Below are positions 35,861-43,656 of a stretch of 54,334 nucleotides of DNA, piece by piece. Source of the stretch: an uncultured Caryophanales bacterium. GTDB taxonomy: Bacteria > Bacillota_I > Bacilli_A > RF39 > UBA660. Each line of letters starts with the position of its first letter. Within the stretch, counting starts at the first letter, position 1. Location: the NCBI GenBank assembly GCA_946414975.1, contig CAMKQS010000002.1, positions 1 through 54,334 on the forward strand, given 5' to 3'. The translations under genes and the position numbers were made by a program. The notes below the pieces were generated by a model that saw only the letters and a program-made list of their open reading frames with translations, searched no databases and was not told where the DNA came from.

Positions 35861-35889
35861 ATTATATTGTAAAAATTTATAATTGTCAA
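35861..35889 (-). promoter_or_regulatory. Perfect-consensus promoter of the TelA/AAA+/repeat-protein locus
   Basis: On the minus strand TTGACA (35889-35884), exactly 17 bases, TATAAT (35866-35861): a full match to the vegetative sigma-A consensus. The TSS would be near 35854, giving a leader of about 57 bases that includes an inverted-repeat-like ATAGCGAGTGCTAT region. Strong constitutive transcription of the 25-kb locus is implied. Confidence 0.85.
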
Positions 35890-35899
35890 ATTAATATAT

Positions 35900-35922
35900 A
35901 AAAAAAGAGAAAAAATTCTCTA
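35900..35922 (-). terminator. Terminator of the 78-residue gene
   Basis: On the minus strand AGAGAA-TTTT-TTCTCT followed by TTTTTTT. It overlaps the TAG stop of the 78-residue gene and separates it from the TelA promoter. Confidence 0.8.
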
Positions 35923-36156
35923 TTCAGTTATATTTAAAGCAAGTTTATCTTTAACAAGTTCAAATTCTTCATCATCTAATTTTTTAAAAGTAAATTTTCC
36001 TTTTTCTAAAGCTTCTTTCATTAATACATAGTTTGGTTCTTTATTAGTTAATGATTTAAAGTAAAAGTATCTATTATCATTATAGTTTAATATTTTTACT
36101 ATTACATATTCACTATTATTATCAAAACGTACTATATCTTGTTCTTCTAATTTCAT
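35920..36156 (-). CDS. Small hypothetical protein (78 residues)
   Basis: A small soluble acidic protein. The layout (DIVRFDNNSEYVIVKILNYN..RYFYFKSLTNKEPNYVLMKE...FELVKDKL) recalls short DUF1292-type proteins, with strand-strand-helix order, but I would not assign it. It starts one base after the 361-residue gene ends; the ribosome site GGAGG is 12-14 bases upstream, inside the end of that gene, so translation is probably coupled. It is closed by a clear terminator. Confidence 0.7.
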   Translation of the reverse strand: MKLEEQDIVRFDNNSEYVIVKILNYNDNRYFYFKSLTNKEPNYVLMKEALEKGKFTFKKLDDEEFELVKDKLALNITE

Positions 36157-36157
36157 A

Positions 36158-37243
36158 TTATATTGTTTTTCCTCCTCTATTTAATTCATTTGTTAAATCA
36201 TTTGAATCATCTTGTATTGCTTTTATGCCCTCTAATATTATTTTTCTTGTTTCTGATTCTGTTTCTAAATCTCCTAAATGAGGAACATCTGCTTCTATAA
36301 CTTTTTGATTTAATACCTCAGCTAGTTCTATTGCTTCATATGAATTATTAAGCATTATATTTACTCTTTCTATTAATCCTTGAGCTTCTTTTATAAAATC
36401 ATCGTAATTAGATGAATTAACAGTTATACCGCTATATTTTTTTTCAAACTCATTTATGTCAGATAATAGTTTAGTATTCTCTTGCATCTCTTTATTTATA
36501 TTATCAGCATTTTTAGGGTTATCTATTCCAAGCACATCGCTATCTTCTATTGATGACCACTCATATTGTTGAGTTGTACCAGGTATCCATTTAATATTTT
36601 CAAAAAATCTAAATATATTTGATGGCTCAACTTTTTCTGATGGTTCAATTGTTGGATCCGGAACCGTAGGATAGTTTATTGGTAATGGTTCAGTATTAGT
36701 AGTAGTTTCAGCTATTGTGTGCTCTGGTACTGGATCAGGAATATTTTTACTAACAGTATCACAACCCTTGATAATAATTGGAATTGCAACAATCGCTACA
36801 GCAACTCCTGCTGCAATTAATCCTTTTATCGAGTCTTTTTGTTCTTTCGTTTCCCATACTTCTTTTTTACAAACGCCAGTAACACTTACATATTTTTTAT
36901 CTGCAAATCCATTGCTTATTATTCTTTTAGCTTGCTTATCTGTAACAATTATCTTTTCTTTTCCAATTGTTATTTCTATTTTATCATCAGATATTCTTTC
37001 AACAGATATATTTCTTCCAAACTCAAAAACAACTTCTCTTTCTGTTTTTCTTAATTTTCTTTCTGTTAGTAGTTTAAATTTTTCTATTAAAGTTACTGAC
37101 ATGATTTCGCCTTTTCTTATCTTATCTGCAATAATTGCATCATCTTCCATAGTACTTTCTTCTACTAATTCACCTTTTGATAATATTTCTCTAACTTTTT
37201 CTCTTTCTTTATCACTTAAATCTTTTAATTCTTTACCTTCCAT
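36158..37243 (-). CDS. Hypothetical protein with central membrane helix
   Basis: A 361-residue protein of unknown family. Residues 1-140 form a cytoplasmic charged domain with a beta section at about 70-125 (EVVFEFGRNISVERISDDKI, ITIGKEKIIVTDKQAK). One membrane helix sits at about 141-160 (GLIAAGVAVAIVAIPIIIKG). A proline/threonine-rich linker (PDPVPEHTIAETTTNTEP) follows, then a helical extracellular domain (about 230-361). The domain order, cytoplasmic sensor-like part, helix, P/T linker, stalk, is that of a cell-envelope sensor or anchor, but this is inference. ATG at 37243 with GGAGG. Confidence 0.72.
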   Translation of the reverse strand: MEGKELKDLSDKEREKVREILSKGELVEESTMEDDAIIADKIRKGEIMSVTLIEKFKLLTERKLRKTEREVVFEFGRNISVERISDDKIEITIGKEKIIVTDKQAKRIISNGFADKKYVSVTGVCKKEVWETKEQKDSIKGLIAAGVAVAIVAIPIIIKGCDTVSKNIPDPVPEHTIAETTTNTEPLPINYPTVPDPTIEPSEKVEPSNIFRFFENIKWIPGTTQQYEWSSIEDSDVLGIDNPKNADNINKEMQENTKLLSDINEFEKKYSGITVNSSNYDDFIKEAQGLIERVNIMLNNSYEAIELAEVLNQKVIEADVPHLGDLETESETRKIILEGIKAIQDDSNDLTNELNRGGKTI

Positions 37244-37265
37244 ATTTTCCTCCTATTTTATAATA

Positions 37266-37294
37266 ATTTTATAATAATTGATTTTCTTTGTCAA
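37266..37294 (-). promoter_or_regulatory. Promoter of the 361/78-residue gene pair
   Basis: On the minus strand TTGACA (37294-37289), 17 bases, TAAAAT (37271-37266), about 23 bases before the ATG at 37243. Confidence 0.75.
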
Positions 37295-37309
37295 AACAGA
37301 TTTACACCA

Positions 37310-38398
37310 CTATACATAATCAAGTCTACTTATATTAAGTATTATACCCATACTAGCCATACTTATAAGTAAGCTAGACCCACCATAGGATAGAAAAGGA
37401 AGCGTTACACCTGTTACAGGAATTAATCCAACAACTACCATTAAATTCATTATTGCTTGAAAGGAAAATTGAAATGTTATTCCAAAGGCCAAATACTTTG
37501 AAAACAAATTATTTGCTTTTAAGCTTATATTAAAACATGATATTATAATAACTAAAAATAAACTTACAATAATAATAACTCCAAGAAAGCCAAATTCTTC
37601 TGAAATAATGGAAAAAATAAAATCTGTTTGCGGTTCTGGTAAATAGAAATGTTTTTGAATTGAATTTCCAAAACCCATGCCAAATAAACCTGCTGGCCCT
37701 ATTGCATACATGCTTTGAATTATTTGAAATCCACTACCTAACGGATCTTTCCAAGGATCGATAAATGATATAATTCGTGCTAATCTATATGGAGCAATTA
37801 ATATTAAAATTACTACCCCAATTAAACCTATTAATCCTAATTTTAAAAAGAATTTTAAACTTACTCCACCTACAAATAATAGACCTATTATTGACATAAC
37901 AAGTATGGTTCCTGTTCCAAAATCTGGCTGAAGCATTATTATAAAAAACATGATTAAGGAAATAATTAATATTGGTAATACTCCCTTTTTTATATTTTTA
38001 ACTTCATTTTCATTATTTGATAAGTATTTTGATGTAAAAATTATTAATCCGATTTTTGCAGCCTCAGATGGCTGGATACCAAAAGGGCCAATACCAAACC
38101 AACTACGTGAACCATTTCTAATACTACCAATACCTGGTATTAATACTAATATTAATAATATAAAACAGGCTAATAATATTTTATTAGAATTTTTATAGTA
38201 CCATGTGTATTTTATATTACTAAAAAAATATAATAATACTAGTCCAATTAAAAAAAATAATGATTGATTTTTTACATATTTTAATGAATCATTATATTTA
38301 TAATCTGCCCAGATATTTGAAGCAGAATAAATCATAATAATTCCAAAAAGAGATATAACTATAATACTGATTAATAGTAATGTACTATATTTTTTCAT
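37310..38398 (-). CDS. FtsW/RodA/SpoVE-family (SEDS) peptidoglycan polymerase
   Basis: A 362-residue polytopic membrane protein with about ten helices; SEDS proteins polymerise glycan strands from lipid II together with a class B penicillin-binding protein. Motifs: IMIYSASN at the first helix, SWFGIGPFGIQPSEAAK, MLQPDFGTGTI, PEPQTDFIFSIISEEFGFLG and SYGGSSLL near the C-terminus, all standard for FtsW/RodA/SpoVE. The ATG at 38398 is preferred over one 18 codons upstream: it overlaps the mraY stop as ATGA and has a GGGGG ribosome site. Placement after mraY points to FtsW/SpoVE in division rather than RodA. Confidence 0.92.
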   Translation of the reverse strand: MKKYSTLLLISIIVISLFGIIMIYSASNIWADYKYNDSLKYVKNQSLFFLIGLVLLYFFSNIKYTWYYKNSNKILLACFILLILVLIPGIGSIRNGSRSWFGIGPFGIQPSEAAKIGLIIFTSKYLSNNENEVKNIKKGVLPILIISLIMFFIIMLQPDFGTGTILVMSIIGLLFVGGVSLKFFLKLGLIGLIGVVILILIAPYRLARIISFIDPWKDPLGSGFQIIQSMYAIGPAGLFGMGFGNSIQKHFYLPEPQTDFIFSIISEEFGFLGVIIIVSLFLVIIISCFNISLKANNLFSKYLAFGITFQFSFQAIMNLMVVVGLIPVTGVTLPFLSYGGSSLLISMASMGIILNISRLDYV

Positions 38399-39384
38399 AA
38401 ATATGCCCCCAGTGATAAAGCTATTAAAGATGCAATTAATCCTATAATCCAAAACACTCTTACAATATCAATTTCCTTGTATCCTTTTTTTTCGAAGGAA
38501 TGATGAATTGGAGTCATTAAAAAAATTCGTTTATGTGTTAATTTATAGTAAAATCTTTGAATAACACAAGTTAATGTTTCAATTACAAAAACAATTCCTA
38601 TCAAAATTAGTAAGAATTCATATCTAGTTAGAATTGCAACAGCTCCAAGTGTTGCACCTAAAGCAAGAGAACCTGTATCTCCCATGAAAATTTTAGCTGG
38701 ATTAACATTAAACATTAAAAAGCCAAATAATGAACCACTTATTATGAAGCAAGTATAAGCAATTTCTTTGTATCCTGATAACCATGGAGTATTATATGTA
38801 ATAATACCAAATGTTATAAACGCTATTAAGGATAATCCTCCCGCCAGTCCATCTAAGCCATCGGTTAAGTTTACTGCATTACTACTTGCAACTAGGATAA
38901 ATAATATAAAAATGCCATAATACCAAGTAACATTAAGTTTTATATTTAATGTACGTATCCAAATGAATGGTTCATTTGAAGCAGATAAAAATAGGTAAAA
39001 AAAGATAATTGCAATTATAATTTGCATTATAAGCTTACTTATTTCACTTAGCCCTTTGTTATTATTCTTCTTAACAATCAAATAATCATCTATAAAGCCT
39101 ACTAATGAATAACTAAAAAAAGTAAACAGAATGATAAGCAAATTATATTTTAATGTAATCTTTTTTAATAAATACAGTATAACTATACATATTATTAAAG
39201 TAATTGAAAAAATTAAGCCTCCCATTGTCGGAGTATTATCTTTATCTTTATGTCTATCTAAATAAATACTAATTCTTTGATTAATTCTATTTTTACTTAA
39301 CAATTTTATTATTATAATTCCTACAATAATTGATATTACATAAGAAAATAAAATAATTGTTATTATATTAGTTATATCTCTCAT
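38395..39384 (-). CDS. mraY: Phospho-N-acetylmuramoyl-pentapeptide transferase MraY
   Basis: A 329-residue membrane enzyme that transfers phospho-MurNAc-pentapeptide from UDP to undecaprenyl phosphate, forming lipid I. Motifs: DNTPTMGG at 49-56, LVGFIDDYLIV with D99/D100, SNAVNLTDGLDGLAGG at 168-183 (N172, D175, D178) and MTPIHHSFEKKG with the conserved histidines. About ten membrane helices and usual family length. ATG at 39384 with GGAGG ribosome site. It is coupled to ftsW through an ATGA overlap. murD, usually between them in Bacillus, is absent from the pair. Confidence 0.96.
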   Translation of the reverse strand: MRDITNIITIILFSYVISIIVGIIIIKLLSKNRINQRISIYLDRHKDKDNTPTMGGLIFSITLIICIVILYLLKKITLKYNLLIILFTFFSYSLVGFIDDYLIVKKNNNKGLSEISKLIMQIIIAIIFFYLFLSASNEPFIWIRTLNIKLNVTWYYGIFILFILVASSNAVNLTDGLDGLAGGLSLIAFITFGIITYNTPWLSGYKEIAYTCFIISGSLFGFLMFNVNPAKIFMGDTGSLALGATLGAVAILTRYEFLLILIGIVFVIETLTCVIQRFYYKLTHKRIFLMTPIHHSFEKKGYKEIDIVRVFWIIGLIASLIALSLGAYL

Positions 39385-39412
39385 AATGCCTCCTATCTAA
39401 TTTTATGCAAAT

Positions 39413-39442
39413 AAAAAAATTTTAACTTTATTTAGTTAAAAT
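39413..39442 (-). terminator. Terminator after the 244-residue gene
   Basis: On the minus strand ATTTTAACT (39442-39434), short loop, AGTTAAAAT (39427-39419), then TTTTTT. It separates the surface-protein operon from mraY. Confidence 0.75.
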
Positions 39443-40177
39443 TTATTCAATTTCTACATCAGATGCCTGTATATTTCTTTTAAATTTCTTCCAAATATAA
39501 TTACCATTTTCATAGTTAAAAGTAAATTCATATTTATATGATCTGAAATAATTATTTAAAGCAGCATCTTTTGCTTCATTTAAAGTTTTATAATCTCCAA
39601 TCTTATAATTCATATCCTTATCAATATATAAACTATAATCTTTTTCATTTTTTACTATCATAAGCGCTTCTGCACTCATATTAATAATGCTACCATTAGC
39701 TTCTACTTTATTCCAATTTACCATAATTATTCTATTATTTTCAGTATTATTTCTATACATAACCTGTTCAGTACTATTATATGATAGATTTGATATATTA
39801 ACATTGCTAGTACATTCATCATCACTTAAAAAATTATAAGTATTCAATTCATTAGTAGAAAAGTTAATTGAAGCAGATTTACCAAGAATTTTCTTTACAC
39901 TATTTAAAATATTACCTTTACTATACCCTTTAACATTTTGTACAATTTTATCCTTTTTAAAACTATCCATATCAAATAAAAGAGAAATCTTACAATTATC
40001 AGATATATTATTCATATCATCATATTCATCAAAAGATAGATAAAAGAAAGTATTAGATACTGTTTTTTTTATATTAGAATATTTATCTTTATGATTATTA
40101 ATTAGAATTATAAAAAATATAAGAATTATAAGAATTATTATCGATATTATTATATATTTAATATTCCTATTTTTCAT
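39443..40177 (-). CDS. Membrane-anchored hypothetical protein downstream of the surface protease
   Basis: A 244-residue protein. Basic start (MKNRNIK), signal-anchor helix at about 8-27 (YIIISIIILIILIFFIILIN), then an extracellular domain of ~215 residues of mixed alpha/beta character with a single pair of candidate disulfide cysteines (NCKISL and ECTSN). No family recognised. The ATG lies inside the end of the 1130-residue gene as an ATGA overlap with an AAAGGAG ribosome site, so its product probably works with that surface protein. Confidence 0.75.
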   Translation of the reverse strand: MKNRNIKYIIISIIILIILIFFIILINNHKDKYSNIKKTVSNTFFYLSFDEYDDMNNISDNCKISLLFDMDSFKKDKIVQNVKGYSKGNILNSVKKILGKSASINFSTNELNTYNFLSDDECTSNVNISNLSYNSTEQVMYRNNTENNRIIMVNWNKVEANGSIINMSAEALMIVKNEKDYSLYIDKDMNYKIGDYKTLNEAKDAALNNYFRSYKYEFTFNYENGNYIWKKFKRNIQASDVEIE

Positions 40178-43100
40178 CTAAAACTCTCCTTTATCTGATT
40201 AAATTTATTTACATTTTTATTATAGTTACTTAAATATGTATTTTTAATTTGGGTATTTAAATTTTTTAATTCATTATTTACTTTAAAATTATGTGAGTCA
40301 TATGACATTACATCTGCTAAGAATTCCCAATATGAATTACCATATGTATATGTATTTGAATATCTTAAGCAGTAATCATTATTACATTGTTTTTTGTTTC
40401 TATTATAATTATCTGAATATGTCTTAAATTGTTTATTATTATATTTATTATTACTTAAACTTGTACCAGTTATTTTTTCATTCATATAATCTATACTATG
40501 AGCAAACTCATGATTTACTACTCCCTTATAATAATTGGAATTAGCAGAGCCACCACATGCATATTTAGATTCCCTAATAGAAATATCATTTGATGCTATT
40601 TGGAATACTCCACAAGTATTTCCATGCATATCTAAATATGTTTTTTCTGAATATAAATATACATTGGTTGCAGCAAGATAAGAAGCACTTTTATTATTCA
40701 TTTTATTCATTTCATTAACAACAGTATTTTTATCAGCTGTAGGGAATGTAGACTCATAATATATATTTGTTGACCCTACTTTAGAATAATTCATATTAAG
40801 ATTATTTATATAATCTGTTTTACAAACTATATTCCCCCCTATTGCATCAGTTACAACTACTTGGGCATTTCTATTATATTTTTGTCCAGTTACACTTGGA
40901 GATACATTTTTAGATGATGTACTATATGTTTTAAATAATTTATATGTTCCATCTTTGTTAGACGTGTACCAACTATATTGCAAATTTCTATCTAAATTAA
41001 ATATAACATAAACTTTACTAATACCACTTTTTGCTTTTTGTCCATTAATTTGAAACGTATATTGTCTACTATTTTTTACATAATCATAAGAATAATTAAA
41101 TGTTGGACATTTAGCATAAGTTCCTGTATTCCATTTCCAAGTAAGTGGTGGGGTATAACAATTTCTGCTTGTTGAATCATTTCCATAAACAACTATTTTT
41201 GCTTGATTAGAATAGTTTCCTTTATATAAATTATTTATAGTTATAGTTCTTTTAATATCACTTTGATATAATTCAAAATTTGCCCAATATCCAACATGAT
41301 CATTTGTTGAATAATATATATCATATTTTCTTACATCACTTGTAGGGGTAATAGTCATTATTGTTTTAGACCCATCGCGATCATATTCTATTAAAGGACA
41401 GTTTAAAGATTTATCTTCTCCTTTGTTAACTACAGTAATCAAAGATTCATAACTCATTGAACCAATTTTTGCAGTTATCTTAGCGCTTCCCACTTTTTTA
41501 GCACTTACATTTCCTGAATTATCTACTGTTGCAACAGAAACATCGGAACTTGTCCATTTAACAAGTTTATTTATATTATCTAATTTTGTTGTAACATAAG
41601 CGTTTAATTTAAAGTTATCCCCTACTGTTAATGATTTAGAACTAGTATTAATAATTATTGAATCAGCATAATAATTGTAATGTTTTGTCTCATATGAATT
41701 TAGAAGATTTTGACAGTTAGAATCATTATATATCTCCCAAACTCCATACTGATCATATCCATTTATTGTAAGAGTTGGACTAAATTCTAATTTATTAGTT
41801 ATTTCTTTACAAGATGGACTATTGTATACGTTTCCATCCTTTATAGTTTTCCATTTATAATAGAATTTTTTTGAACTATTAATTTCAAACTTTGAATTAA
41901 ACTTTAATTCTGTATTCTTATCAACAATTGTATTTGTTATATTTTTATTATTAAGTGTATACTCAAAGCTTACAGCATCATTTACGACACTTAATGCTAT
42001 ATTATTTGTTATATTTCCTATTTTAGCAGATATTGTAACACTACCTTCTTTTAATCCTGTTACAACTCCATCTTTATTTATATCTGCAATACTTTTATTT
42101 GTGCTACTCCATATAACTAAATCACTTAAATTTTTTAAATTACTTCCACTTTTTACTGATAGTTTTAATGTATCTCCTTTTACAATTTTATTAGAGCTTG
42201 AATATACTTTAAATCCAGTTATTGGATTATACTTGTTTGTTTCAAAACTATTAATTATATTGGTACAAGCAGAATCATTATATATATTCCATTTAATATA
42301 TTTGTTATTTTCATTAACCATTAAAGATGAAGTTTCCTCTAAATTATTTAAAATTGGTATACACTTAGAGGTTTTAACAGCTTTTTTATTTGCATATTCT
42401 ATTTTCTTGTAATAAAATTTACCATTACCTTCAACCTTAAAATTAGATTTTATTTGTACTTTTGTATTCATAGCCAGTATATTAGATTGTTCCTTTAAAT
42501 TAGTAACTTTATATTCTAAATCTACTGTACTTAGCTTTTCACGTGCTTTAATTATATCTGATTTATATTCTTTAACAATATTATCACAAGTAGCAGAATC
42601 AAAAGTTTTAAGTATCACGTATTCGCTTCCTGTATTTAGCGTAATTTTATAATTGTCAACTGTATTATTTTCAATAAGTTTACAATTACTTTCAATTATA
42701 TTGTTTTTAGAATCTATATGATACCATTTATAGTATTTTTTACCTTTTCCGTCTACTTTAAAACTTGCATTAAATGTAACATCATCACCAATAAATAAAT
42801 CATTTAAATTATTGCTTTTATCATTAGTTAATTTTACATCTACAATTGTATTATTTGATATCTCATTTTCAATTATTATTAAGTCCTCTTTATCGATATT
42901 TCCATCTTTATTGATATCTGCAATTTTTTTCTGTTTACTTGTAAATTTATAATAATTTGATAAATATTTTTTTAATATATCATAATCTACATCATCAATT
43001 TTTTGGTTTTCATTTATATCTCCATAAATAAAATCTACTCTAATTGCATCCTTTTCTTCAGTTAAAACACAATTATCTTTACTCTTGCTATAATTATACA

Positions 43101-43566
43101 TTAATGGGCATAATTTATCTGTTCCTATTTTGTATGATTGTTCTAAAATAACACCACTAGATACACGAGTTACATCATCAACTTTTCCAACTGAATATTT
43201 TTGAATAATAGATGCATCTAAATCATTAACAATTCCATCATTGTTAGCATCAGATAATCTAATATCAAATTCATCAAACTTTCTCTTCCCTGCTATATAT
43301 AATTGAATATAAGTTACGTCATATATGTCTATTTTATTATCGTGTGTTACATCACCGACCAAATATGGGGATGTATATATCTTTTTCTTACACTTTGATT
43401 CTACTAATTGATACGATGGATCTTCACAATAATAATACTTTCCAACAACTGAATTACCACTTAATAAATTTATATCCATAGATTTACTAATAAATATTCC
43501 CACAATTACCATTAATATTACTGTTATAACACCTAATAAATAACGTTTTAAACTTTCTTTCTTCAC
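40174..43566 (-). CDS. Surface protein with dockerin repeats, Big2 domains and a zincin protease domain (GTG start)
   Basis: A 1130-residue exported protein. Residues 11-27 form a signal anchor. Two dockerin-like EF-hand pairs lie at about 69-130 (GDVTHDNKIDIYD, DANNDGIVNDLD) and 181-235 (GDINENQKIDDVD, DINKDGNIDKED). Big2-type Ig domains end at about 535 and 730 (WSSTNKSIADINKDGVVTG; WTSSDVSVATVDNSGNVSA), embedded in cysteine-paired repeats with YYKW and YNDSxC motifs. The C-terminal ~150 residues are a zinc-protease-like domain: HEFAH at 1019-1023 and WEFLAD with E1081 as probable third ligand. GTG at 43566, promoter at 43591-43619. Expected substrate is unknown; host or matrix protein is possible. 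Confidence 0.83.
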   Translation of the reverse strand: MKKESLKRYLLGVITVILMVIVGIFISKSMDINLLSGNSVVGKYYYCEDPSYQLVESKCKKKIYTSPYLVGDVTHDNKIDIYDVTYIQLYIAGKRKFDEFDIRLSDANNDGIVNDLDASIIQKYSVGKVDDVTRVSSGVILEQSYKIGTDKLCPLMYNYSKSKDNCVLTEEKDAIRVDFIYGDINENQKIDDVDYDILKKYLSNYYKFTSKQKKIADINKDGNIDKEDLIIIENEISNNTIVDVKLTNDKSNNLNDLFIGDDVTFNASFKVDGKGKKYYKWYHIDSKNNIIESNCKLIENNTVDNYKITLNTGSEYVILKTFDSATCDNIVKEYKSDIIKAREKLSTVDLEYKVTNLKEQSNILAMNTKVQIKSNFKVEGNGKFYYKKIEYANKKAVKTSKCIPILNNLEETSSLMVNENNKYIKWNIYNDSACTNIINSFETNKYNPITGFKVYSSSNKIVKGDTLKLSVKSGSNLKNLSDLVIWSSTNKSIADINKDGVVTGLKEGSVTISAKIGNITNNIALSVVNDAVSFEYTLNNKNITNTIVDKNTELKFNSKFEINSSKKFYYKWKTIKDGNVYNSPSCKEITNKLEFSPTLTINGYDQYGVWEIYNDSNCQNLLNSYETKHYNYYADSIIINTSSKSLTVGDNFKLNAYVTTKLDNINKLVKWTSSDVSVATVDNSGNVSAKKVGSAKITAKIGSMSYESLITVVNKGEDKSLNCPLIEYDRDGSKTIMTITPTSDVRKYDIYYSTNDHVGYWANFELYQSDIKRTITINNLYKGNYSNQAKIVVYGNDSTSRNCYTPPLTWKWNTGTYAKCPTFNYSYDYVKNSRQYTFQINGQKAKSGISKVYVIFNLDRNLQYSWYTSNKDGTYKLFKTYSTSSKNVSPSVTGQKYNRNAQVVVTDAIGGNIVCKTDYINNLNMNYSKVGSTNIYYESTFPTADKNTVVNEMNKMNNKSASYLAATNVYLYSEKTYLDMHGNTCGVFQIASNDISIRESKYACGGSANSNYYKGVVNHEFAHSIDYMNEKITGTSLSNNKYNNKQFKTYSDNYNRNKKQCNNDYCLRYSNTYTYGNSYWEFLADVMSYDSHNFKVNNELKNLNTQIKNTYLSNYNKNVNKFNQIKESFR

Positions 43567-43590
43567 AATCTCACCTACTATACTATAATA

Positions 43591-43619
43591 ATAGTATCAT
43601 TTTACTTATTTTTCGTCAA
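43591..43619 (-). promoter_or_regulatory. Promoter of the surface-protease operon
   Basis: On the minus strand TTGACG (43619-43614), 17 bases, TACTAT (43596-43591), about 25 bases before the GTG start. The AGGTGAG ribosome site follows. Confidence 0.65.
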
Positions 43620-43656
43620 TAAAAAAAAGACAAATAAATTATTTTTAATTGTCTCT
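43620..43656 (-). terminator. Terminator of the pheST operon
   Basis: On the minus strand AGACAA (43654-43649 read as AGACAATTAAA) pairs with TTTGTCT, followed by eight T residues (43628-43621). It overlaps the pheT stop codon. Confidence 0.85.

Noticed and set aside
36717..37274. 185-codon plus-strand open frame with hydrophobic segments
   Set aside because: Fully opposite the 361-residue gene, which has a consensus promoter, a ribosome site and sensible codon use; the antisense frame has none of these.
38399..38452. Upstream ATG giving an 18-residue longer FtsW-like protein
   Set aside because: It would lie deep inside mraY, lacks a ribosome site, and the family N-terminus begins at the ATG at 38398, which has GGGGG upstream and an ATGA overlap.
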